Of a DNA stretch of 33,662 nucleotides, positions 7,338 to 13,760 are shown piece after piece; positions within the stretch are counted from its first letter, which is position 1; every line of letters begins with the position of its first letter. A program made the position numbers and the translations under genes. The notes beneath the pieces are model-generated. The model searched no databases and had not been told where the DNA came from. It was given only the letters and a program-made list of their open reading frames with translations. This stretch comes from Deltaproteobacteria bacterium (GTDB lineage Bacteria; Desulfobacterota; Desulfobacteria; Desulfobacterales; ETH-SRB1), in the NCBI GenBank assembly GCA_030262895.1, contig JAJSZW010000031.1:1-33662 (forward strand), read 5' to 3'.

Positions 7338-8606
7338 TTATATATCACTTAACAAAACTACTTTGCGATAATATTTCCCGCCTTCTACGCCGCATATCAT
7401 TACCTTGGTTCCATCAGGCGACACAACAGGATTCCACAGAGCTTCATAATCATTTCCCCGGATTTCGCCGTTAACCGCGACAGCATACTTACCGTTTTTC
7501 TCTACCTTGCATATTACCTTGTCGCCGTTGGGACTGAAAACAGGCTGCCAGATATTATCATAGTCCTTTCCAAGTACAGTTCCATCAACAACAAGCAACC
7601 ATTTGCCGCTGTCTTTTGCTATAACCGCAATCTTTCTGCCATCCGGGCTGAAACAGGGCTTTTGAACACATTCTCCAAAAGTAATAGACCAGGGCTGCCC
7701 ATTGACAGCAACTGTCCATTTGGCAAACTGCGGGGCAACTGCTGCCGCAATATTGTTGCCATCAGGGCTGTATGTTTGATACAAAAGACTAAAAAAACCC
7801 TTGTCCCAGACAATCCTGCCGTTTGTCGCCAGGAGCCACTGACCTCCCTGCCTTACCGGCACAGTAATTTCATCGCTTTTATTTGGATGAAACACCGGCT
7901 CCCAGGTACAACCAAATTTTTCGTTCCACGGTTTTTCATCAACGACAATGCCGTATTCACAAATACTATTCCTGTATTCAGCGGCAAATCTCTGGCCGTC
8001 ATTGCTGATTGCCAGGCCGTAAACATCAACATAATTATCTTTCCACGGCTTGCCGTTAACAACCACCGACCAGGAGCCTTTCGTAAATGCATTAACATCG
8101 GCTTCAGCAACAGCAACGGTTTGAGCTATTACAGCCGATGTTTTACCATCCGAGCTTATTACATGACTTGCTATGCTCTCAAGCTTAATCGGGCATTCCC
8201 ATACCTTTCCATTAACTAATATCCCGTAACCACTTTCCTGCCTGACAATTGCCGCAATAGTTTTTCCGTCAGCACTAAACTTGGTCTCCCAGATGTATTC
8301 GTATGTTTCCTCCAGGGCAACGCCGTCAACAGCCAGTGTCCATTCCATATCCTTTGAAATAAGTGCAGTCAGTCTGCCGTCAGGGCTGAATCTTGAATAC
8401 CACATCTTTTCAAAGGGTTCTTCCCATGTGTTTCCATTTACACATATGTTGAATTCTCCTTCCCCTATTTTGACGATAGAGGCTATCTTCTCGCCATCGG
8501 GACTGATATAAGGCTCCCAGACATCTTCAAACTGGTCTTTCCATTTTGCCGGCTCGGCAAGCATTTTTTCTTTGATTTCCCAGTCCCAGCTTTCAATATT
8601 ACTCAT
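7338..8606 (-). CDS. tmcD: TmcD-like tryptophan-rich beta-propeller protein
   Basis: This 422-residue protein is built from about ten repeats of roughly 40 residues. Each has an [IFVY]S-x-[DN]G-[KRE] turn (ISPDGE, FSPDGR, FSADGK, ISSDGK, ISNDGQ, YSPDGN, FSPDGR, FSPNGD, VSPDGT and a weaker FHPNKS) followed by a strand and a V(N/D)G-x-x-W element. The pattern indicates a WD40/PD40-like beta-propeller, unusually rich in Trp. The Trp-rich TmcD protein of the Desulfovibrio Tmc complex fits the length, composition and neighbourhood. No signal peptide or membrane segment is visible, so a cytoplasmic location is predicted. An ideal AGGAGG lies seven bases before the ATG. It appears first in the operon ahead of tmcC and tmcB. 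Confidence 0.78.
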   Translation of the reverse strand: MSNIESWDWEIKEKMLAEPAKWKDQFEDVWEPYISPDGEKIASIVKIGEGEFNICVNGNTWEEPFEKMWYSRFSPDGRLTALISKDMEWTLAVDGVALEETYEYIWETKFSADGKTIAAIVRQESGYGILVNGKVWECPIKLESIASHVISSDGKTSAVIAQTVAVAEADVNAFTKGSWSVVVNGKPWKDNYVDVYGLAISNDGQRFAAEYRNSICEYGIVVDEKPWNEKFGCTWEPVFHPNKSDEITVPVRQGGQWLLATNGRIVWDKGFFSLLYQTYSPDGNNIAAAVAPQFAKWTVAVNGQPWSITFGECVQKPCFSPDGRKIAVIAKDSGKWLLVVDGTVLGKDYDNIWQPVFSPNGDKVICKVEKNGKYAVAVNGEIRGNDYEALWNPVVSPDGTKVMICGVEGGKYYRKVVLLSDI

Positions 8607-8767
8607 TTAAAAACCTCCTAACCTTCTCAATCTGTTAATAAAAAACATAGCGACTGTTTACGGTTAACCACGCCCTGGCGTGGTTGATCAAAACATAAAA
8701 GCAAGAGTCTCAGTATTCATTTTAAAAAAACCGTGAACCTTGAACCGTAAACTTCTGAACAAAGTAG
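8607..8767. repeat. tmcD upstream region with hairpin and AACCGTGAACC-type repeat
   Basis: Bases 8666-8685 form a near-perfect hairpin (AACCACGCC/GGCGTGGTT). Bases 8729-8746 (AACCGTGAACCTTGAACC) are identical to 29803-29820 upstream of murC, and a variant lies at about 31270-31289. The tmcD ribosome binding site is at its left end. I found no convincing promoter. Confidence 0.55.
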
Positions 8768-9178
8768 TCAAAGCCTGGCCCAATCATTATGAAATTTTTG
8801 TAATCTCTCTATCTGCGATTCTTCCTTTGAACTTGAAATATAATCCACAATATCTTTCAGCACCTTTATGTTGAAAGGCGTTATCATGTAAAAAAGCACA
8901 CCCTGCTTTCTGATTTTTAATTCCAGCTCTCTAGAGTTTCGATCGGTCATAGTAACAATCTTAATATCCGGACATATACTTTTAACCTGCTGAATTAATT
9001 TGCAGCCATCAAATGCTTTTGAAGAAATATTGAGCAGCAACAGGTCAAATTTATTGTGCCTGACCTTTATTAAGGCATCTTCGGCTGAATTAGCGGTTTC
9101 TATGTTGCGCACAAGTTTCTTAATGCTTTTTTTGACAGCCCCGGCAGCAAAAAAATCATCAATAATCAGGATATCCAT
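8768..9178 (-). CDS. Stand-alone receiver-like protein lacking the phospho-acceptor Asp
   Basis: This 136-residue protein has the fold pattern of a response-regulator receiver. The acidic pocket residues D7 and D8 are in ILIIDDFF. The position that normally carries the phosphorylated Asp is Asn50 (DLLLLN instead of DLLLLD). The conserved Lys near the last strand is replaced by Thr100 (MITPF). Thr76 or Thr78 could serve as the switch Thr. It is therefore probably a phosphorylation-independent pseudo-receiver. A short C-terminal tail (about 117-136) follows, with no output domain. It lies upstream of tmcD on the same strand and may tie regulation to the Tmc genes. No ribosome binding site is visible before the ATG. 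Confidence 0.75.
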   Translation of the reverse strand: MDILIIDDFFAAGAVKKSIKKLVRNIETANSAEDALIKVRHNKFDLLLLNISSKAFDGCKLIQQVKSICPDIKIVTMTDRNSRELELKIRKQGVLFYMITPFNIKVLKDIVDYISSSKEESQIERLQKFHNDWARL

Positions 9179-9214
9179 AAGATTTACTGTAACCGTTCAC
9201 GGGTTCACACCGAC

Positions 9215-9250
9215 GGGTGCCATGGACAAACTTGTTTGTCCATGGCACCC
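9215..9250. repeat. 36-base perfect palindromic hairpin
   Basis: Bases 9215-9231 pair perfectly with 9234-9250 (17-bp stem beginning GGGTGCCATGGACAAAC, two-base loop). It is 36 bases before the receiver gene start, inside a segment that also has the CCGTTCACGGGTTCAC repeat motif. It has no T-run, so a foldback repeat is more likely than a terminator. Confidence 0.8.
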
Positions 9251-9533
9251 ATTAGGAACGGGGACGAAATTAATTACTGAAATTCTATAGCTCTAAAATT
9301 CAGATTAGCAGTATGTTTGGATAGTACTAAGCAATGGATGTGCCAAAAAATTAAGGAAATATCTATCTATTGGTATTTATAGATGATATTTATATTTATC
9401 TGGTATGAATTGTTCTAAGGAGAAAAAGATAGACTGACATTAATGACATGAAGGATATAATAATTGAGTTTTACCGCTTGATATAATTTAGTATTTTATA
9501 TATATGCCACATATGGCATGTATTATGACATGA
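9251..9533. other. AT-rich non-coding gap downstream of the sigma-54 activator
   Basis: I see no gene in this gap. A small hairpin at 9504-9519 (ATGCCA-CATA-TGGCAT) lies 15 bases beyond the stop of the activator gene and may help end its transcript, although no T-run follows. Confidence 0.4.
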
Positions 9534-11420
9534 TTAGCTTAACCCTAAATTAAAATGTTTTAATTTTCTGTAAAGAGTTCTTTCGGGTATGCCCAGCGTT
9601 TTTGCTGTCTTGCCCCTGTGCCACTTATTCTGATTTAACACTTTAGAAATATAGTTTTTTTCGAACAGCTCCACTGTATCGCGCAGTCCTGCATTTTCTT
9701 GCAGCAACTCATTACCTGAATCATCAACCTCATTTGCTGCCCTGGGGCCCCGCGGGTTGATAAAATCAAGGCGCTGTATTGTAACATAACGTTTTAACAC
9801 ATTTTCAAGCTCCCGAACGTTGCCTGGCCAATCATGGTTGTCTATAGCTTCAAATATCTTTACCGGAAGGCTCTGCCTTTCTTTACTATCACAATGAAGT
9901 TTTAAGAAATGTTCAACCAGCAAAGGGATATCTTCGTTACGTTCTCTTAAAGGCGGTACAGTAACAGGTATAACATGCATCCTGTAAAAGAAATCTTCCC
10001 GCATCAAATTCTTGTTAACCTGTTCCAGCAGGTTTTTATTTGTAGCAGCTATAATACGGAAGTCTGAGTATTTAGCTTTATTGCTGCCGACAGGCGTATA
10101 ACCTCCGCCATCAATAACTCTTAGTAATTTTACCTGCAGGCTGAGATCAAGCTCACTAACTTCATCCAGGAAAAGAGTACCTCCCCCGGCAAGGTCCAGG
10201 TATCCATGCTTATCCATGTTTGCCCCGGTAAAGGCTCCCTTTTTATATCCAAAAAACTCGCTCTCAAGAAGTGTTTCAGGAATAGCTCCGCAGTTCACGG
10301 CAACAAAAACGTTATCTCTTCTATTGCTCATATCATGTATGGCCCTTGCAACCATTTCTTTGCCTGTCCCGGATTCACCATAAATAACCACATTGGCATC
10401 GGAGTTAGCCGCCTTTAAAATAAGTTCATATATTTCCTGCATTGGCCGGCTCTTACCTATAATATCTCCAAACTTGTATCTCTCCTTTATGGAAGATTTA
10501 AGTCTTATGTTCTCATTTCTAAGGCGCTCTGTTTCTTCCTGTATTACAATTTCCTGGAGCCTTCTTTCAGTAATATCCCTGATAGTCGTGAGAATAGCGG
10601 GCATGCCTTTCCATTTAATTATATTATGATGCCCTTCTACCCAAAACTCACGTCCTTCACGTGTAATGCAGGGCGCCCTGAAAATTTTTTCACCTGACAG
10701 GCCCAACTCAAGCTTACCATAAATTTCCTTGATACCCTGATCAAAACCACATGAAATCAGATCAACAGCTCTTTTGCCAAGTATCTGGTTCGCATTCGTG
10801 TGACCAAACATTGAAACAAAAGCATTATTTACAAATAAGAACTTTCCATTCTGAACAAGCGTAACCCCATCGGCAACATGCTCGGTAAGTGTTCGGTACC
10901 GCTCTTCACTTTCCCTGAGTGCCTGTTCTGCATGCTTGTACTCGGTAATGTCCCTGAAAATAGTCATTTTTGAAATAGACTTATCCGTATGAAAGACAGG
11001 TGAGTGTGAAACATGGTAAGCGCGGCCGTCCTTAGGACTAATCAAGTCAGTTACAGAATGCTCGCCTTTCTGTATTTTATCGTGAACACACCACCGACAC
11101 TTTTCGTCAAGTCCGTGCATTAATTTATAGCAGGGAATTCCTTCGATATCAGAAGTTCCAATCCTGTTTATCATGGCTGGATTCATATAAGTTACACGAT
11201 AATCATTTGAACAAATATAAACAGGATCATTCATAGCCTCCATCATAGAACGGTATTTTTCTTCGCTTTCGCGCAACGCCTCCTCTATCCGCTTTCGCTC
11301 TTCTATTTCCCGCCTCAGCCGGTCGTTTGCCTTAACTGATTCTGCAGTTCGTCCTTCCACTTTCTGTTGGAGCTCGGCATGACTCTTTTTTAACTCCCTT
11401 GAAGCTTCAATGTGTTTCAC
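9534..11420 (-). CDS. PAS-PAS-AAA+ sigma-54-dependent transcriptional activator
   Basis: This 628-residue regulator has an N-terminal coiled coil (about 5-50), two PAS domains (about 52-165 and 172-290), a short helical linker, a sigma-54 AAA+ domain (about 317-545) and a C-terminal Fis-type helix-turn-helix (about 590-625). Walker A is GESGTGKE (348-355), the sigma-54 contact loop is GAFTGA (395-400), and Walker B is GGTLFLDE (413-420). All are intact, so it should remodel sigma-54 RNA polymerase. The first PAS contains C97, C108 and C111 (CRWC), which could be redox-sensing. The start is GTG at 11420, inside the last codons of cinA, overlapping by 14 bases and preceded by AAAGGT, which suggests translational coupling. 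The ligand and targets are unknown. Confidence 0.9.
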   Translation of the reverse strand: MKHIEASRELKKSHAELQQKVEGRTAESVKANDRLRREIEERKRIEEALRESEEKYRSMMEAMNDPVYICSNDYRVTYMNPAMINRIGTSDIEGIPCYKLMHGLDEKCRWCVHDKIQKGEHSVTDLISPKDGRAYHVSHSPVFHTDKSISKMTIFRDITEYKHAEQALRESEERYRTLTEHVADGVTLVQNGKFLFVNNAFVSMFGHTNANQILGKRAVDLISCGFDQGIKEIYGKLELGLSGEKIFRAPCITREGREFWVEGHHNIIKWKGMPAILTTIRDITERRLQEIVIQEETERLRNENIRLKSSIKERYKFGDIIGKSRPMQEIYELILKAANSDANVVIYGESGTGKEMVARAIHDMSNRRDNVFVAVNCGAIPETLLESEFFGYKKGAFTGANMDKHGYLDLAGGGTLFLDEVSELDLSLQVKLLRVIDGGGYTPVGSNKAKYSDFRIIAATNKNLLEQVNKNLMREDFFYRMHVIPVTVPPLRERNEDIPLLVEHFLKLHCDSKERQSLPVKIFEAIDNHDWPGNVRELENVLKRYVTIQRLDFINPRGPRAANEVDDSGNELLQENAGLRDTVELFEKNYISKVLNQNKWHRGKTAKTLGIPERTLYRKLKHFNLGLS

Positions 11421-12678
11421 TGGTTTTACCTTTATGTTTCAAAAGCTTTTGTCTCAACAGATCAAGAGCTGTTATCGCAAAAATCATTTTATTTCTTAAT
11501 CTTTCATTGAATTGAAAATTTAAACGATATGCCTCAACAGAATCTGCTGTGGCAATTCCTATGCAGACCGTTCCAACCGGCTTTTCATTGGCTCCTCCGC
11601 CGGGCCCGGCAATGCCGCTTGTTGATATACCATAAGTTGCGCCGGCAATATGCCGCACACCATCTGCCATCTCTTTTGCAGTCTCTTCATGCACAGCTCC
11701 GTATTTCTTCAAGGTGGCCTCTGACACGCCAAGAACTTTGATCTTTGCTTTATTTGAATATGTCACACCGGAAAAGAGAAAATAATCAGAGCTGCCTGGC
11801 ACATTAGTAAGCAAGTGTGATATCAGACCGCCTGTACAGCTTTCAGCAACCGCTATTGTAGCCTTTTCCTTGCGAAGAAGGCTGCCTGCTACAGTTTCCA
11901 TAGATTCACCGTCGGCAGAAAATGCAAATTCGCCGATTTTATTCAATACAAATCCCGAAGCCTTTTCCAGAAGAATATCTGCTCTCTCTTTATCCTTGCC
12001 TCGAACATAAAGTTTGACATAAATTACAGGAAACCTGGCACGCAGTCCCAACTTGATCCCCGAAAACTTTTCTGTCAAACCAGTTAGCCGTTCGTTTACA
12101 GAAGCCTCGGTCAAACCAAATGTTGATATGGTCTTTACAAGGCTGAAACTTCTTTCTCCCTTCTGAAGCTTATCTATCCAAGGCAGGACCCCGCCTGAAA
12201 ACATCCTTCGCATTTCAGAGGGAACACCGGGCAGAAAGAAAAAAACGCACCTGCCTGTTCTTAAAACAAAGCCAGGGGCTGTACCAACAGAATTGAAAAG
12301 ACACTCAGCACCCTCCGGCAGCATGGCCTGTTTCTTGTTTAAAGCAATAACGTCTCGGCCTTGTGTTTTAAGAAAATTTTCAATACAAGACATTGCCTCT
12401 CTGTCGAACACAAGTTCAACGCCTGCCGCCCTTGCGGCTGCCTCTGCTGTAATATCATCTAATGTAGGACCAAGTCCGCCGGTAACCACAGCCATATCAG
12501 CACGTGTGCTTATCTCTTTAAGAATAGTTGCAATAGCTTCAATATCATCACCCACGCAGCCATGCCTTACGACCTCTATACCTGCTTCTTCCAGTTCTTG
12601 GGCAATATGGGCGGAATTGCTGTCAATAACAGCTCCTGTGAGTATTTCATCACCTGTTGCAAGAATTTCTGCTTTCAT
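11407..12678 (-). CDS. cinA: CinA: molybdopterin-binding-like domain fused to NMN amidohydrolase (PncC) domain
   Basis: This is a 423-residue two-domain protein. The N-terminal COG1058 half (about 1-170) has TGDEILTG (8-15) and VVTGGLGPTLDDIT (64-77). The C-terminal PncC half (about 258-415) has VAESCTGG (277-284), a PGSSDYFLFSGVTYS stretch and TSGIAGPGGG. Family members deamidate nicotinamide mononucleotide and hydrolyse ADP-ribose as NAD salvage or repair enzymes. Length and domain order are typical. It is upstream of, and overlaps, the sigma-54 activator. The ATG at 12678 is the only good start, with TTTAGGATTAAATT upstream. Confidence 0.92.
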   Translation of the reverse strand: MKAEILATGDEILTGAVIDSNSAHIAQELEEAGIEVVRHGCVGDDIEAIATILKEISTRADMAVVTGGLGPTLDDITAEAAARAAGVELVFDREAMSCIENFLKTQGRDVIALNKKQAMLPEGAECLFNSVGTAPGFVLRTGRCVFFFLPGVPSEMRRMFSGGVLPWIDKLQKGERSFSLVKTISTFGLTEASVNERLTGLTEKFSGIKLGLRARFPVIYVKLYVRGKDKERADILLEKASGFVLNKIGEFAFSADGESMETVAGSLLRKEKATIAVAESCTGGLISHLLTNVPGSSDYFLFSGVTYSNKAKIKVLGVSEATLKKYGAVHEETAKEMADGVRHIAGATYGISTSGIAGPGGGANEKPVGTVCIGIATADSVEAYRLNFQFNERLRNKMIFAITALDLLRQKLLKHKGKTSETH

Positions 12679-12751
12679 AATTTAATCCTAAATCTTCTAC
12701 ATAGGCCATTTGTTTACTCATAACTAACTGAAAGCAAACTCAATTATAATT

Positions 12752-12913
12752 TTATTTGTGTAGTGACAATTGTTTCTCTATTTTTTCCAATTCAAAGATT
12801 TTCCAAAGCTTTTCTTGAACAGCACTTCTTTCGGTAATTTTACGTTCTGCATCCGTAGGGCTATAAATCAATACAACTTCCTGGATATCTATTAATTCAT
12901 CTTTAAGAACAGT
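12752..12913 (-). pseudogene. Probable remnant of a small coding sequence
   Basis: After the toxin stop codon, the same frame stays open for 54 codons (…DELIDIQEVVLIYSP…ending LEKIEKQLSLHK) before a stop at 12752. It contains no ATG or GTG. The only possible start is a TTG at 12871 without a ribosome binding site. The composition looks protein-like, so I read it as the 3' remnant of a gene whose 5' end was lost. I do not recognise the family. The rest of the cinA-toxin gap (12679-12751) shows nothing further. Confidence 0.3.
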
Positions 12914-13183
12914 TTACTCAAATAAATCCGAATGTGTTCCTGTTCGAATGAGGCAAAGTTCGCTTCCTTCTATACGATAAATGAGCAACCAGTCAGACTC
13001 AATATGGCATTCCCGACAGTCCTTTAAGGTGCCTTTGAGTTGATGATCTTTGTTTCGTAGCGGCAGTTTTTCGGCATTGGCCAGGCGCTTAATAATATCT
13101 TTCAACTTGTTGACATCTTTGTGGCGTTTGATTATCCGATTAACGTCCCTTTTGAACTGTGTGTCGCGTCTGATTGATCTCAT
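12914..13183 (-). CDS. YafQ-like (RelE superfamily) mRNA interferase toxin
   Basis: This 89-residue protein is the toxin of a type II toxin-antitoxin pair and should cleave mRNA on the ribosome. Residues matching the YafQ active site are H47 (DHQLKG), H60 (CRECHIESDW), D64 and H84 (TGTHSDLF). YafQ length (about 92) matches. The antitoxin gene is upstream but 169 bases away, whereas dinJ-yafQ genes normally lie almost adjacent. The spacer is a foldback element. The TTAGGTG stretch at its toxin-side end supplies the only ribosome-binding-like sequence, about nine bases before the ATG. All catalytic residues are present, so the toxin looks intact. Confidence 0.88.
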   Translation of the reverse strand: MRSIRRDTQFKRDVNRIIKRHKDVNKLKDIIKRLANAEKLPLRNKDHQLKGTLKDCRECHIESDWLLIYRIEGSELCLIRTGTHSDLFE

Positions 13184-13192
13184 TATGTTTAC

Positions 13193-13353
13193 ACCTAAAT
13201 TGAGCGATTTTTTACTCGATCTGCACCGATCTCTTGCGCATCAAGGATTCGCGAAAATCCTCGACATATCCACAGGTATGCCTGCGGTTTTCGCAAACCC
13301 TTATGCATCAAAATCTCGGCACATATCTTCGCAATAAATCGCTCAAATTAGGT
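13193..13353. repeat. 161-bp MITE-like foldback element between antitoxin and toxin genes
   Basis: The outer 18 bases are inverted repeats with one mismatch (ACCTAAATTGAGCGATTT at 13193-13210 against the complement of 13336-13353). The interior is an imperfect long palindrome pairing GATTCGCGAAAATCC with GGTTTTCGCAAACCC-like sequence about a centre near 13275. It has no coding capacity. Its right boundary touches the antitoxin stop codon (TAA at 13355-13353) and its left end lies nine bases from the toxin start. The RNA would fold into a long hairpin. Confidence 0.8.
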
Positions 13354-13616
13354 TATATCCCGAGATCATCAAAAAGCTCTTGAGGTGTGGAAAATGCCTT
13401 ACCCTTGCCTTGTCTGGAATTCTCAATAGCCTTCATGGTTTTTTCATTGGGAACGTGGAGCTCAAAAGGCAACCCACGTTGGGCAATAACCTGCCTGTAA
13501 AACAATTCAAATGATGTTGAGATTGATAATCCCAGGCTCTTGAGTATCTTTTCAGCCTCTTTCTTGACTTCGGGCTCTATCAATGCTCTGGCGCTGGCTG
13601 TTTTCCTTGATCCCAT
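13353..13616 (-). CDS. DinJ-like (RelB family) antitoxin
   Basis: This 87-residue antitoxin should bind and inactivate the YafQ-like toxin and repress its own promoter. An N-terminal ribbon-helix-helix (about MGSRKTASARALIEPEVKK) and a segment like DinJ (LGLSISTSFELFYRQVIAQRGLPFEL) are clear. The frame is open to an ATG at 13640, but I chose the ATG at 13616: GGAGG lies five bases upstream of it, and the predicted promoter places transcription start near 13641, which leaves no leader for the upstream ATG. The C-terminal tail QELFDDLGI is typical of the family. Confidence 0.87.
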   Translation of the reverse strand: MGSRKTASARALIEPEVKKEAEKILKSLGLSISTSFELFYRQVIAQRGLPFELHVPNEKTMKAIENSRQGKGKAFSTPQELFDDLGI

Positions 13617-13640
13617 GTTGCCCTCCTTTGTTGATATCAT

Positions 13641-13675
13641 ATAGCATATTATATGCTATGCTATTCGGAAGTCAA
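13641..13675 (-). promoter_or_regulatory. Toxin-antitoxin promoter with overlapping palindromic operator
   Basis: On the minus strand, TTGACT (13675-13670) and a consensus TATAAT (13653-13648) are separated by 16 bases. A palindrome with perfect nine-base arms and one central base (ATAGCATAT-A-ATATGCTAT, 13641-13659) covers the -10 box. This is the expected layout for ribbon-helix-helix autorepression by the antitoxin. Confidence 0.75.
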
Positions 13676-13760
13676 GTAAAAGGCATAATGTCATTTTAAT
13701 ACGATCATCTTTACGACATTACATAGATGACAGGACAGTAGCTTAACACAAGGGAGTGGA

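Noticed and set aside
7662..8219. 185-residue plus-strand ORF
   Set aside because: It is antisense to the regular repeats of the tmcD-like gene; the openness follows from the codon pattern of those repeats.
9504..9519. Possible sigma-54 promoter or operator near the activator 3' end
   Set aside because: No GG-N10-GC element at correct spacing is present; the hairpin is better read as a weak 3' structure.
13050..13337. 95-residue plus-strand ORF across the toxin-antitoxin spacer
   Set aside because: It runs antisense to the toxin and through the foldback element; it has no ribosome binding site or recognisable domain.
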